From assembly GCF_018070075.1 (NCBI RefSeq), contig NZ_JAGPXE010000009.1, positions 248,001 to 312,000 on the forward strand: a stretch of DNA of 64,000 nucleotides, written 5' to 3'. How positions within the stretch are numbered: position 1 is the first letter of the stretch; every line of letters begins with the position of its first letter. Shown piece after piece: positions 36,981 through 46,358 of this stretch. A program made the translations under genes and the position numbers. This DNA is from Saccharopolyspora endophytica. Its GTDB lineage: Bacteria; Actinomycetota; Actinomycetes; Mycobacteriales; Pseudonocardiaceae. Under the pieces are notes generated by a model that was given only the letters and a program-made list of their open reading frames with translations, made no database searches and was not told where the DNA came from.

Positions 36981-36981
<1 letters not shown>

Positions 36982-38102
36982 TACCGAGCCTCGCTCATCA
37001 GATCAACGAACTTGTCGAACAGGGGCGCCGCGTCGTGCGGACCGGCCGCCGCCTCGGGGTGGTACTGGACGGAGAAGGCCGGGCCGCCCAGCAGCCGCAG
37101 ACCTTCGACGGCACCGTCGTTGGCGCAGTGGTGGGACACGATCGCGCGGCCGAAGTCGGTGTCGAACTCCTCGCCCGGCTCGCCTTCCACCGCGAAACCG
37201 TGGTTCTGCGCGGTGATGGCGACCCTGCCGGTCTCGTGGTCGATGACCGGGATGTTGATGCCGCGGTGGCCGTACTGCAGCTTGTAGGTGCCGCGGCCCA
37301 GCGCGCGACCGAGGACCTGGTTGCCGAAGCAGATGCCGAACAGCGGCAGCTTGCGGTCCAGGGCCTGGCGGGTCAGCTCGACCTGCGCGTCGGTGGTCGC
37401 CGGGTCACCGGGACCGTTGGACAGGAACAGCCCGTCCGGCGCGATCTCCAGGATCTCGTCCATCGTGGACGCCAGCGGCATCACGTGGATCTCGATGCCC
37501 CGCTGAGCCATCATCCGCGGCGTGTTCGCCTTGATGCCCATGTCCAGCGCGGCCACCGTGAACCGCTTCTGGCCCTCGGCCGGGATCACGTAGGACTTGC
37601 CGGTGGTGACATCGCCCGCCAGGGACGCGCCCACCATCTCCGAGGAATCCTTCACCGCGGCCACCATCTGCTCGTCCGAGAGCAGCTCGGGGCCCGAGAA
37701 GATGCCGCCGCGCATCGCGCCCAGCTCGCGCACGTGGCGGGTCAGGGTGCGGGTGTCGATCCCCGAGATGCCGACGACGCCCTGGTTGGTCAGCTCGTCG
37801 TCCAGGCTGCGGGTGGAGCGCCAGTTCGACGGGCGGCGGGCGGGGTCGCGCACGGCGTAGCCGGCGACCCAGATCTTGTCCGACTCGTCGTCCTCGTCGT
37901 TCCAGCCGGTGTTGCCGATCTGCGGCGCGGTCTGCACCACGATCTGCCGGTGGTAGGACGGATCGGTCAGCGTCTCCTGGTAGCCGGTCATGCCCGTGGT
38001 GAACACGACCTCCCCGAGGGTGCGGCCCACCTTGCCGTAAGCCTCCCCGCGGAAGATCCGGCCGTCCTCCAGCACCAACGCGGCCGGTGTGTACGCGGTC
38101 AT
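36981..38102 (-). CDS. carA: Carbamoyl-phosphate synthase, small (glutamine amidotransferase) subunit
   Basis: Hydrolyses glutamine and passes ammonia to CarB. A 373-residue protein with N-terminal [16 protein letters not shown], nucleophile Cys in [15 protein letters not shown], and the His-x-Glu pair in [12 protein letters not shown]. The ATG at 38102 has AGGAGGAG directly upstream; longer readings have no support. One base overlap with carB. Confidence 0.97.
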
Positions 38103-38173
38103 TTCTCCTCCTGTGCTGGCGTGGGGATGACCCACGCCCCGGTCGGTCGGATGAACGTCGGCGAGAACGTCGT

Positions 38174-38695
38174 TCATCCGTCCTCCGACTCGTTCGAAGT
38201 CGTGCGAGCGGGCAGCGATCGGATCGCCTCGACCCACTCGGTCTGCGCTTGCTTGTCGTCGCCGCGGAATCCGGTGTCCAGCAGCTGATCGCCGAGACGC
38301 CAGGTCACCACCACCAGACCGGCACCGGGCACGACCTTGTTGGCCAGCTTGTGGTCCAGCCGGGCGTCCACCACGGACTCGGCCGGGACCCACACCGCCG
38401 AAGCGCCGTCGCGCTCGATCAGCAGGCCGCTGGTGTGCAGGTGCGCGGTCCCGTTGGCGCGGTGCCCGATGTCGCCGACCGCGATGCGGTCCTGCCAGTC
38501 ATCGGCGCTGGTCGTGCCGATGTACATGCCGGTGGCGGGGGTCAGGGTCTCGGCGCCGGGGTCGGCCGGCCGCTCCGGGAAGGGAGGCAGCTCGGCCGCC
38601 TGTCGTCGGGCTCGGGCCAGCCAGCCGCGCCGCATCCCGAAGAACACCAGCGCCGCCAGCGCGGCGAGCGCGAGCACCCACAGCAAGCGTTCCAT
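38174..38695 (-). CDS. PH-like membrane protein of the pyr operon (Rv1382-like)
   Basis: A 173-residue protein with one N-terminal transmembrane helix (4-20), an arginine-rich stop, and a soluble domain with a PH-like strand pattern (GLLIERDGASAVWVP, GLVVVTWRLG). A small membrane gene at this position, between pyrC and carA, is conserved from mycobacteria (Rv1382) to other actinobacteria. The ATG overlaps the pyrC stop (ATGA). The role is unknown; the constant position suggests a link to the pathway or only ancient operon order. Confidence 0.85.
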   Translation of the reverse strand: MERLLWVLALAALAALVFFGMRRGWLARARRQAAELPPFPERPADPGAETLTPATGMYIGTTSADDWQDRIAVGDIGHRANGTAHLHTSGLLIERDGASAVWVPAESVVDARLDHKLANKVVPGAGLVVVTWRLGDQLLDTGFRGDDKQAQTEWVEAIRSLPARTTSNESEDG

Positions 38696-39993
38696 CAGCG
38701 CCTCACCTTGCCTTCGTGCGCGGTCACCGAACCGCGCAGCAGCGTCGCGACGACCCGACCGGGCAGCCGCATTCCCTCGAAGGGCGAGTTCTGCCCCAGG
38801 CTGGCCAGCTCGGCGGCGCGCACCGTCCACTCCGCGTCCGGGTCGACCAGCGCGAGGTTGGCGGGTTCGCCGACGGCGATCGGCCGTCCCTGCCCGGTCA
38901 GACCGGCGATCTCGGCGGGACGCTCGGAGAGCACCCGCGCGACACCGCGCCAGTCCAGCAGGCCCGAGCGCACCATCGTCCGAGTCACGATGCCCAGCGC
39001 GGTCTGCAGTCCGAGCATTCCCGGCTTGGCCGCGGACCACTCGCAGTCCTTGTCCTGGGCGGCGTGCGGGGCGTGGTCGGTGGCCACGCAGTCCACGGTC
39101 CCGTCGGCCAGCGCCCGGCGGAGCGCCAGGGCGTCGTCGTCGGTGCGCAGCGGCGGGTTGACCTTGTTGACCGGGTCGTAGGTCTCCAGCCGCTCGTCGG
39201 TGAGCAGCAGGTGGTGCGGCGTCACCTCGGCCGACACGGTGCCGTCGGTCTCGCGGCCCTTGAAGAACCGCAGCAGCTCGGCGGTGCCGGCGGTCGAGAC
39301 GTGGCAGACGTGCAGGGTTCCGCCGGTGTGCGCGGCCAGCAGGCAGTCGCGCGCCACGATGGACTCCTCCGCCGGAGCGGGCCAGCCCGCCAGGCCCAGC
39401 CGGGCCGCGTTCGGGCCCTCGTGCGCCTGCGCGCCGACCGTCAGCCGCGGCTCCTCGGCGTGCTGGGCGACCAGCCCGCCGAACGAGCGGGTGTACTCCA
39501 GCGCGCGGCGCATGAGCAGCGGGTCGTGCACGCACTTGCCGTCGTCGGAGAAGACCCGCACCTCGGCGGCCGAGTGCCGCATGGTGCCCAGCTCGGCGAG
39601 CTTCTCCCCCGCAAGGCCGACGGTCACCGCGCCCACCGGGTGCACGTCGACCAGGCCGACCTCGCGGCCCCGGCGCCACACGTGCTCGACGATCACGGCG
39701 TTGTCGGCGACCGGGTCGGTGTTGGCCATGGCGAACACGGCGGTGTAGCCGCCCAGCGCGGCGGCCATCGAGCCGGTCTCGATCGTCTCGGCGTCCTCGC
39801 GGCCGGGTTCGCGCAGGTGGGTGTGCAGGTCCACGAAGCCCGGCAGCACGACCGCGCCGCCGCCCTGCACGATCTCGTCGGCGTCGGCGCTGATGTCCGC
39901 GCCGATCTCGGCGATCGTGGTGCCCTCGACGAGCACGTCGACCGGCTCGCCCTCCCCGTACGGGCGGACATCCTTCAGCAGTACGCGGCTCAT
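38695..39993 (-). CDS. pyrC: Dihydroorotase
   Basis: Cyclises carbamoyl aspartate to dihydroorotate. A 432-residue type I zinc enzyme: metal motif [10 protein letters not shown] near residue 58, [10 protein letters not shown], and CVATDHAPH with the catalytic Asp. The ATG at 39993 overlaps the pyrB stop (ATGA), so a far longer open frame upstream is a shadow through pyrB. Confidence 0.97.
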   Translation of the reverse strand: MSRVLLKDVRPYGEGEPVDVLVEGTTIAEIGADISADADEIVQGGGAVVLPGFVDLHTHLREPGREDAETIETGSMAAALGGYTAVFAMANTDPVADNAVIVEHVWRRGREVGLVDVHPVGAVTVGLAGEKLAELGTMRHSAAEVRVFSDDGKCVHDPLLMRRALEYTRSFGGLVAQHAEEPRLTVGAQAHEGPNAARLGLAGWPAPAEESIVARDCLLAAHTGGTLHVCHVSTAGTAELLRFFKGRETDGTVSAEVTPHHLLLTDERLETYDPVNKVNPPLRTDDDALALRRALADGTVDCVATDHAPHAAQDKDCEWSAAKPGMLGLQTALGIVTRTMVRSGLLDWRGVARVLSERPAEIAGLTGQGRPIAVGEPANLALVDPDAEWTVRAAELASLGQNSPFEGMRLPGRVVATLLRGSVTAHEGKVRR

Positions 39994-40925
39994 GCGGTGA
40001 GCTCCTCTCCGGCCAGCAGGTGGTAGAGCACCGCCATCCGCACGTGCACGCCGTTGCCGACCTGCTGGGTGATGGCGGCGCGCGGCGAATCGGCCACCGC
40101 CGGCGCGATCTCCATGCCGCGCAGCATCGGGCCCGGGTGGAGCACGACCGCGTGCTCGGGCAGCTTCGCCAGCCGCTTCTCGTTGAGCCCGTAGGCGATC
40201 GAGTACTCGCGGGCCGACGGGAAGAACCCGCCGTGCATCCGCTCGGCCTGCACCCGCAGGAGCATGACCGCGTCCAGCTTGGGCAGTTCCGGGTCGAGGT
40301 CGTGGCGGACCTCGGCGCCCCAGTGCTCGATGCCGGTGGGCACCAGCGTCGGCGGCGCGATGAGCGTCACCTCGGCTCCCAGCGTCCGCAGCAGATGCAC
40401 GTTCGACCGCGCGACGCGGCTGTGCAGCAGGTCGCCCACGATGCCGATGCGGCGCCCTGAGACGTCCCCCAGGCGCTCCCGCAGGGTCGCCGCGTCCAAC
40501 AGGGCCTGGGTGGGGTGCTCGTGCATCCCATCGCCCGCGTTGACGACCTGGGTGCCGTCGGCCTCCAGCCAGCCGGCGAGCCGGTGGGCGGCGCCGGAGG
40601 CGGGGTGCCGGATGATCACGCAGTCCGCGCCGGCCGCCGCCAGCGTCAGCGCGGTGTCCCGGAGGGACTCGCCCTTGCCGACCGACGAGCTGCTGGCCGA
40701 CACGTTGATCACGTCGGCGCTCATCCACTTCCCGGCGACCTCGAAGGACACCCGGGTCCGGGTGGAGTTCTCGTAGAACAGCGTCACCACGGTGCGCCCG
40801 CGCAACGTGGGGAGCTTCTTCACCTCGCGCCCCAGCAGCGTCTGCTTGAGCGTGTCGGCGGTGTCGAGAACGGCGGTCGCGTCAGCGGCGGCCAGGCCCT
40901 CGGTGGACAGCAGGTGGCGCATCAC
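39990..40925 (-). CDS. pyrB: Aspartate carbamoyltransferase catalytic subunit
   Basis: Joins carbamoyl phosphate and aspartate. A 311-residue protein with the carbamoyl-phosphate motif [13 protein letters not shown] near residue 52, [12 protein letters not shown], and the late H-P-G-P-x-x-R-G. ATGA overlaps on both sides, with pyrR before and pyrC after. No pyrI is present, as usual in actinobacteria. Confidence 0.98.
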   Translation of the reverse strand: MMRHLLSTEGLAAADATAVLDTADTLKQTLLGREVKKLPTLRGRTVVTLFYENSTRTRVSFEVAGKWMSADVINVSASSSSVGKGESLRDTALTLAAAGADCVIIRHPASGAAHRLAGWLEADGTQVVNAGDGMHEHPTQALLDAATLRERLGDVSGRRIGIVGDLLHSRVARSNVHLLRTLGAEVTLIAPPTLVPTGIEHWGAEVRHDLDPELPKLDAVMLLRVQAERMHGGFFPSAREYSIAYGLNEKRLAKLPEHAVVLHPGPMLRGMEIAPAVADSPRAAITQQVGNGVHVRMAVLYHLLAGEELTA

Positions 40926-41512
40926 ACCTCCTCCTGTTCCTTGTGGATCACCACGCGGTCCTCGCCGTCCGTTTCGGACAGCTGCACCGCCACGTCCTCG
41001 CTGCGGGAGGTCGGGATGTTCTTGCCCACGTAGTCCGCGCGGATCGGCAGTTCCCGGTGACCCCGGTCCACCAGCACGGCCAGCTGGACCGAGCGGGGAC
41101 GGCCCTGGTCGCGCAGAGCGTCGAGGGCGGCGCGCACGGTGCGGCCGGAGAAGAGCACGTCGTCGACGAGCACGACCAGCTTGTGGTCGATGCCACCCGG
41201 CGGCAGGTTGGTGGGCTCCAGCGGCCGGTTGGGCTGGGAGCGCAGGTCGTCGCGGAAGAGCGTGATGTCCAGGGTGCCGACGGGAACCGTCACGCCGCTG
41301 AACTCGCTGATCTTCTCCGCCAACCGCCTGGCCAGCGGCGTTCCCCTGGTGGGAACGCCCAGCAGCACCACGGAACCGTCGCCGGTGTCCAGCGCGGTCT
41401 TCTCGATGATCTGGTACGCGATGCGGGCTATCGTGCGCGCAACGTCACCGGCCGAGAGCAACTCCCGCTGCCCTGCCGGTTCCGCCGCGCTCGCCTGATG
41501 GCGAGACGCCAC
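40922..41512 (-). CDS. pyrR: PyrR, bifunctional pyr operon regulator / uracil phosphoribosyltransferase
   Basis: Binds the pyr mRNA leader when UMP is abundant and also has weak uracil phosphoribosyltransferase activity. 196 residues, with the PRPP loop [20 protein letters not shown] near residue 115 and [13 protein letters not shown]. The GTG start at 41512 follows GGAGG by 7 bases. A predicted PyrR-binding loop lies immediately before that ribosome binding site, which points to translational autoregulation as in mycobacteria. First gene of the operon. Confidence 0.97.
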   Translation of the reverse strand: MASRHQASAAEPAGQRELLSAGDVARTIARIAYQIIEKTALDTGDGSVVLLGVPTRGTPLARRLAEKISEFSGVTVPVGTLDITLFRDDLRSQPNRPLEPTNLPPGGIDHKLVVLVDDVLFSGRTVRAALDALRDQGRPRSVQLAVLVDRGHRELPIRADYVGKNIPTSRSEDVAVQLSETDGEDRVVIHKEQEEV

Positions 41513-41529
41513 GGTGCGACCTCCTTCTC

Positions 41530-41543
41530 CGCCTCACGGGACG
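41530..41543 (-). promoter_or_regulatory. PyrR-binding RNA loop in the pyr leader
   Basis: The mRNA reads CGUCCCGUGAGGCG, matching the PyrR consensus ARUCCNGNGAGGYU at every position except the first and last. Those two change together from A-U to C-G, keeping the pair (C-C-G / C-G-G stem, bulged U, C-C / G-G, loop CGUGA). It ends a few bases before the GGAGG of pyrR, so PyrR binding could block ribosome entry. Confidence 0.82.
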
Positions 41544-41800
41544 GGTCCTTAAAGGATGGTGTGTGAGCTGCCCCGCAATCCGGGTTCGTGATGAACCTGC
41601 GCATCACCGGGCTGCCCCGTACGCTATCAGCGACAACGGGTCAATCGACCGGGTGGTGTGTTGGCGCTCGCCACATCGGCACCGAAGACCAACTTGACCT
41701 GGTGACGCTCGCGAGCGAACATTACTCTCCGTATCGATCTGAGCTTTGCTCCCCGGTCGCCGTTATCGGCTGACGGGGCGAACGAACGGAGAAACGCCAC

Positions 41801-42289
41801 ATGGGCGACTACGCCAAGGCGCTGGGCAGCAAACTCCGCGCTATCCGCCAGCAGCAGGGTCTGTCGCTGCACGGCGTCGAGCAGAAGTCTGGCGGACGGT
41901 GGAAGGCCGTGGTCGTCGGGTCCTACGAGCGAGGCGACCGCGCGGTGACCGTGCAGAAGCTGGCCGAACTCGCCGATTTCTACGGCGTGCCGGTCGCGGA
42001 GCTGCTGCCCGAGGGCCGCGTGCCTTCTGGAGCCGAACCGGCCACGAAGGTCGTGATCAACCTCGAGCGCCTGCAACAACTGCCTGCCGAGAAAGTGGGT
42101 CCGCTGGCCCGTTACGCGGCCACGATCCAGAGCCAGCGCGGTGACTACAACGGCAAGGTGCTGTCCATCCGCACCGAAGACCTGCGGTCCCTGGCGATCA
42201 TCTACGACATGACGCCGGGCGAGCTCACCGAGCAGCTCATCGACTGGGGTGTGCTTCCCCCGGAGGCGCGCCCTGCCCGCGAGGAGTGA
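41801..42289 (+). CDS. bldD: BldD, c-di-GMP-responsive developmental regulator
   Basis: A 162-residue master regulator that represses sporulation genes when bound to tetrameric c-di-GMP. The N-terminal XRE helix-turn-helix spans ~6-70 (LRAIRQQQGLSLHGVEQKSG, GSYERGDRAVTVQKLAELAD). The C-terminal domain has the bipartite c-di-GMP motif RxD-X8-RxxD, visible as RGD, eight residues, then RTED. Divergent from pyrR with ~290 bases between; the start has GGAG 9 bases upstream. A terminator follows. Confidence 0.96.
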   Translation: MGDYAKALGSKLRAIRQQQGLSLHGVEQKSGGRWKAVVVGSYERGDRAVTVQKLAELADFYGVPVAELLPEGRVPSGAEPATKVVINLERLQQLPAEKVGPLARYAATIQSQRGDYNGKVLSIRTEDLRSLAIIYDMTPGELTEQLIDWGVLPPEARPAREE

Positions 42290-42310
42290 CACAACACCGA
42301 TAGGCGGACC

Positions 42311-42345
42311 GGGGCACCCAGCGGCGACGCCGCGACGGGTGCCCC
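42311..42345 (+). terminator. Terminator after bldD
   Basis: A 9-bp stem (GGGGCACCC / GGGTGCCCC) with a 17-base GC-rich loop, 22 bases past the bldD stop, followed by TGGGCTTTC. Confidence 0.7.
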
Positions 42346-42446
42346 TGGGCTTTCAGGGGCCCTCACCCGTTCGGTCGCCGGTGCAGCCCCCAGCGCTCGC
42401 ACAGGGCAACGACCGCACACCGCCGTTCGGGTGAGAACCCCCACGA

Positions 42447-42490
42447 ACCGAAGAGGGGCACCTGCCGCACGGCAGGTGCCCCTCTTCGGT
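42447..42490. terminator. Strong bidirectional hairpin between bldD and nusB
   Basis: A 21-bp perfect inverted repeat (ACCGAAGAGGGGCACCTGCC and its complement, 2 bases between arms) in the convergent gap. It can serve nusB (ends 42601) or bldD. The other bases of the 42346-42600 gap show nothing further. Confidence 0.75.
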
Positions 42491-42600
42491 GTTCTGCGAG
42501 CGGCAGTAGCCGCCTCTTCAAGTGCGGGACTCAGCTCGCACCGCTGGGTCGTCCCCTTGGGCGAGATTTCTCAGCCCTAAGCGACCCCGAGAGCAGAAGA

Positions 42601-43053
42601 TCAGTCGACCGGGGTTTCCTCTTTGGGCAGGGCTTTGCGGAGCCTGTCGCGAATCCCCGCCAGGCGTCCCAGGACGCCGTTGACGAAGCGCGGGGAGTCG
42701 TCGGTGGACAGCGACCTGGCCAGCTCCACCGCCTCGTCCACGGCCACCACCGGCGGCACGTCGCCCTTCGGGCACCACAGCAGCTCGTAGAGGCCCAGCC
42801 GCAGCACGGCGCGGTCGACGACCGGCATCCGCGAGAGCGTCCAGCCCTCGATGTGCTGGGTGAGCAGCTCGTCGATCCGCTCCCGGTTCTCGTTCACGCC
42901 TTCGACGAGGGTGATCGTGTAGTCCGGGACCGGGGCCGTGTCGGGCGCGCCGATCCGGTCCGACATGAGCGTGACGGCATCGGTCTCGCGCAGGTCGGCC
43001 TCGTAGAGGAAATCGACCGCGCGCTTACGGGCCTTGCTGCGCGAGCCGCTCAT
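42601..43053 (-). CDS. nusB: Transcription antitermination factor NusB
   Basis: A 150-residue all-helical protein that, with NusE/S10, binds boxA of rRNA leaders. Visible motifs: [20 protein letters not shown] at the N-terminus, and [27 protein letters not shown]. The ATG overlaps the efp stop (ATGA), a common actinobacterial efp-nusB pairing. Confidence 0.97.
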   Translation of the reverse strand: MSGSRSKARKRAVDFLYEADLRETDAVTLMSDRIGAPDTAPVPDYTITLVEGVNENRERIDELLTQHIEGWTLSRMPVVDRAVLRLGLYELLWCPKGDVPPVVAVDEAVELARSLSTDDSPRFVNGVLGRLAGIRDRLRKALPKEETPVD

Positions 43054-43616
43054 TTGGAGTTGACGCGGCTGAGGTACCGGCCGTCGCGCGGGTCGACCTT
43101 GACCTTGTCACCGGTGTTCAGGAACAGCGGGACCTGGACCTCGGCACCGGTCTCCAGCGTCGCCGGCTTGGTGCCACCGGTCGAGCGGTCGCCCTGCACG
43201 CCCGGGTCGGTGTGCTCGACGAGGAGCTCCACGGAGGCGGGCAGCTCGACGTACAGCGGAGCGTCCTCGTGCCGGGCGACGACGACCTGGCTGTTCTCCA
43301 GCATGAACTTCGCGGCGTCACCGACGACGTCAGGCGTGACGTTGACCTGCTCGAAGGTCTCCGGCTCCATGAAGACGTAGTCGTTGCCGTCGTAGTACAG
43401 GTAGGTCATCTCGCGGCGGTCGACGTTGGCGGTGTCGACCTTCACGCCGGCGTTGAAGGTCTTGTCGACGACCTTGCCGGAGAGCACGTTCTTGAGGGTG
43501 GTGCGGACGAAGGCGCCGCCCTTGCCGGGCTTGACGTGCTGGAAGTTGACGACGGACCACAGCTGGCCGTCGAGGTTGAGCACCAGTCCGTTCTTCAGGT
43601 CGTTCGTGGAAGCCAC
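43050..43616 (-). CDS. efp: Elongation factor P
   Basis: Relieves ribosome stalling at polyproline. 188 residues with [13 protein letters not shown], placing the tip Lys at residue 32, and [16 protein letters not shown]. The final domain ends GRYLSRV. Coupled to nusB by a 4-base overlap. pepQ lies upstream in the same direction. Confidence 0.98.
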   Translation of the reverse strand: MASTNDLKNGLVLNLDGQLWSVVNFQHVKPGKGGAFVRTTLKNVLSGKVVDKTFNAGVKVDTANVDRREMTYLYYDGNDYVFMEPETFEQVNVTPDVVGDAAKFMLENSQVVVARHEDAPLYVELPASVELLVEHTDPGVQGDRSTGGTKPATLETGAEVQVPLFLNTGDKVKVDPRDGRYLSRVNSK

Positions 43617-43699
43617 GTGGGGGTTCTCCTGTGGTGATGGCTTGGTGTTGCGCCGGGCCGCGACGGGGTGCCGGCGAAATTCGGCGCACTCGTCGTGCG

Positions 43700-44809
43700 T
43701 CAGACTTCGACGAGCTCTTTGGTCGTCAGGGTGAGGAGCTCCGGTGTGCCGGGCCGCACGACCAGCGTGTCCTCGATGCGGACCCCGCCCCGCCCGGCCA
43801 GATAGACGCCAGGCTCGACGGTGACCGCCATCCTCTCGGCGATTCTACCGTCCCCGCGCTGCGACAACGTGGGCGCCTCGTGGATCTCCAGCCCCACGCC
43901 GTGTCCCAAGCCGTGCAGGAACTGCTCCCCGTACCCCGCGTCGGCGATCACCTGGCGGGCCGCGGAGTCGACGTCGCGGACCTCGGTGTCGATCTTCACG
44001 GCCGCCCGTCCGGCGGCCTGCGAGGCGCGAACGAGCTCGTAGATCTCGCGCTGCCAGTCGGCGGCCTTGCCCAGCACGACCGTGCGGGTCATGTCCGAGT
44101 GGTAGCCGTCGACCAGCGCGCCGAAGTCCATCTTGACGAAGTCGCCGTCGGCCAGCACCGCGTCGGTGGGCCGGTGGTGCGGGACCGCGGAGTTCGGGCC
44201 CGCGGCGATGATCGTCTCGAACGACGGGCCGGCGGCGCCGTTGTCCAGCATCCGGGCTTCCAGCTCGCGGGCGACCTCCAGCTCGGTGCGGCCCGCGCGG
44301 AGTCCGCCGTGCTCGATGAGGTCGGCCAGCGCGCGGTCGGCGGCGGCGCAGGCCATCCGCAGCGCCTCGATCTCGGTGGAGTCCTTGATCAGCCGCAGCT
44401 GCTCGACGATGCCCGGGGCCCGGACCAGCTCGGACTTGCCCGCGGCGTCGTCGAGCGCGTCGCGGTTATCCACGGTCACGTGCTGGGACTCGAAGCCGAC
44501 CCGCCGGTAGTCGGCGGCCTCCTCGCCGAGGCGGTGGGCGATGGTCAGGTCGCTCGCCCGGTCGATGACGCGTTCCAGGTCCGCGACCTGCTCCTCGGCC
44601 TGCGTCAGGTAGCGGCCGTCGGTGCAGAACACCGTGCGGTCCTCGCCGCCGGGACCGTCGGCGGCGTGCACCACCAGCGCGGCGTTGGAACCGGTGAAGC
44701 CGGTCAGGTAGCGGATGTTGAGCAGGTCGGTCACCAGCAGGGCGTCCAGGTCCCGCTCCCGCAGTCGGCTGCGGAGCGCGTCTCGTCGATGGGCGTGCGT
44801 TTCGGACAT
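43700..44809 (-). CDS. pepQ: Xaa-Pro aminopeptidase (M24B) family protein
   Basis: A 369-residue pita-bread metallopeptidase that releases N-terminal residues before proline. All five metal ligands are visible: the two Asp in [15 protein letters not shown], the His in [12 protein letters not shown], and the Glu residues in VTVEPGVYL and [10 protein letters not shown]. The ATG at 44809 has no strong ribosome binding site, but it marks the start of family similarity. Followed by efp and nusB, as in mycobacteria. Confidence 0.93.
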   Translation of the reverse strand: MSETHAHRRDALRSRLRERDLDALLVTDLLNIRYLTGFTGSNAALVVHAADGPGGEDRTVFCTDGRYLTQAEEQVADLERVIDRASDLTIAHRLGEEAADYRRVGFESQHVTVDNRDALDDAAGKSELVRAPGIVEQLRLIKDSTEIEALRMACAAADRALADLIEHGGLRAGRTELEVARELEARMLDNGAAGPSFETIIAAGPNSAVPHHRPTDAVLADGDFVKMDFGALVDGYHSDMTRTVVLGKAADWQREIYELVRASQAAGRAAVKIDTEVRDVDSAARQVIADAGYGEQFLHGLGHGVGLEIHEAPTLSQRGDGRIAERMAVTVEPGVYLAGRGGVRIEDTLVVRPGTPELLTLTTKELVEV

Positions 44810-44989
44810 GTTTCGGAGCCTAACTCGCAGGGCACGGGATTGGCCTTCGTCGGACGACCGTTTGCTGAAAGCCGCCAGGACCTTGCGCCCCGCACCCGCT
44901 CCGTGCAACTCGGGGGCGCGGAAATCCGCAGGTGAGCGGATCTTTGCGAGCGCGGCCGGGGTGTCGGTGGCGGGCGCTACGCTGAGCCG

Positions 44990-45508
44990 GTGGAGCTGAC
45001 GTGGAGCGCCGTGTCGGGACCGGTCGGGGACATCACCGTGGTGGCCTCCGAGACCGGTGTGCGGCACGTCGCCTTCGCCGGTCCCGACGTCGCGCTCGCC
45101 GAGTTCGGCTCGGCCGTGCCCGGCGGTCTCGCGGACGAGGCGGCGGCGCAGCTCGGCGAGTACTTCTCCGGCGAGCGCCGGGAGTTCCGGCTCGCGATCG
45201 ACTGGACCGACCTCGACGGGCTGCGCGCGCACGTCCTGCGGACGCTGCAGGAGCTGGTGCCCTTCGGCGAGACCGTCAGCTACAAGGGCCTCGCGGAGCT
45301 CTCCGGCCGACCGGAGGCGTCCCGCGCGGTCGGGTCGATCATGGGCTCCAACCCGGTGCCGCTCATCGTGCCGTGCCACCGGGTGCTGGCCTCCGGCGGC
45401 GGGCTCGGCGGATTCGGCCCCGGCCTGGAGGCGAAGCGGAAACTGCTGGTGCTAGAGGGAGTTCTGGAGCCCAGCCTGCTCGAACTCGACCTGGTGCGAG
45501 ACGAATAG
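44990..45508 (+). CDS. ogt: Methylated-DNA-protein-cysteine methyltransferase
   Basis: Repairs O6-alkylguanine by moving the alkyl group to its own Cys. 172 residues, with VPFGETVSYKGLAELSG, RAVGSIMGSNP and the acceptor-site PCHRVLASGGGLGGF. The GTG at 44990 is used; the region before it is GC-rich without a clear ribosome binding site. Its 3' end overlaps the convergent gene by 57 bases. Confidence 0.95.
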   Translation: MELTWSAVSGPVGDITVVASETGVRHVAFAGPDVALAEFGSAVPGGLADEAAAQLGEYFSGERREFRLAIDWTDLDGLRAHVLRTLQELVPFGETVSYKGLAELSGRPEASRAVGSIMGSNPVPLIVPCHRVLASGGGLGGFGPGLEAKRKLLVLEGVLEPSLLELDLVRDE

Positions 45509-46147
45509 GTGGTAGGTCGTCTCGCGCTGCCCGAGGGTGACCGGGATGACCAGTTCGGTGCAGTCGCCGAAGACGTCCCGCATCGCGCCGAGCAGTTCGG
45601 GCGAGGCGTCGGCCGACCACACCGCCAGCGTGCCGCCGGGGGCGAGCTTGTCCTTGCAGCGCCGGAGGAAACCCGGTCCGTAGAGGGCCGAGTTCTCCTC
45701 GTAGACCAGGAAGTCCGGGCCGTTGTCGACGTCGAGCAGCAGCACGTCGCACACCCCGTCGGGCTGCTCGCCCAGAACGGCGGCGATGTCGCCGACGCTG
45801 ATGCGCACCCGCTCGTCGGCCAGCGCGTCCGCGGTGTCCGGGACCAGCCCGTCGCGGTGCCAGGCGACGAGGTCGGGTTCGATCTCCACCACGTGCGCCT
45901 CGCGCACGCGCTCGTCGGCCAGCACCTCGCGCAGGGTGAACCCGAGGCCGAGCCCGCCGATGAGCACCCGGAGCCCGCCGGAGCGCGCGAGGTGGCCGAG
46001 GGTGGCGGTGGCCAGCATGCGTTCGGTCCCGGTGTGCGCGGTGTCCATCACGAACACGCCGTTGACCCGCAGTTCCAGCGCGTCGTCGCGGCGCATCAGC
46101 ACGAGCTCACCGCGCTCGCCGACCGCACGGGCGAGAAGCTCAGACAT
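45452..46147 (-). CDS. Spermidine synthase-fold (PABS family) protein
   Basis: A 231-residue Rossmann-fold protein: VLIGGLGLGFTLREVL is motif I (Gly-rich), HVVEIEPDLVAW gives the acidic end of strand 2, then VLLLDVDNGPDFLVYEENS in the active-site region. The length is shorter than true spermidine synthases, and the gatekeeping polyamine residues are not evident, so the substrate is open. ATG at 46147; its upstream region, 46148-46358, has no other gene. Confidence 0.85.
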   Translation of the reverse strand: MSELLARAVGERGELVLMRRDDALELRVNGVFVMDTAHTGTERMLATATLGHLARSGGLRVLIGGLGLGFTLREVLADERVREAHVVEIEPDLVAWHRDGLVPDTADALADERVRISVGDIAAVLGEQPDGVCDVLLLDVDNGPDFLVYEENSALYGPGFLRRCKDKLAPGGTLAVWSADASPELLGAMRDVFGDCTELVIPVTLGQRETTYHLFVSHQVEFEQAGLQNSL

Positions 46148-46358
46148 GACCCCGGAGATTACCCCGCCGTTCCCACCGCGCGACGACAACTGGCAATTTC
46201 GCAGGTCAGCCGATCTGAAACGATTCTCACCCGGCTGAGGCGGTGAACCCGCTGGTCACGCGGCCGGAAACCAGCTCGCTGCGCCACCCGGCCCACACCC
46301 CGCTGATCCCTCCGGCCTATTTTCCGATCTTGGGAGCGCTCTGAAGAATGGGCGTGCC

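Noticed and set aside
40029..40728. Upstream extension of the pyrC frame
   Set aside because: Runs through pyrB in another frame; the ATGA junction at 39990-39993 fixes the pyrC start.
41640..41800. Possible BldD autoregulatory box upstream of bldD
   Set aside because: Several GTGAC/GTTAC-like bits are present, but no pair forms a convincing BldD box.
44990..45540. Overlapping Arg-rich frame over ogt
   Set aside because: Shadow frame of ogt with extreme Arg/Ala composition.
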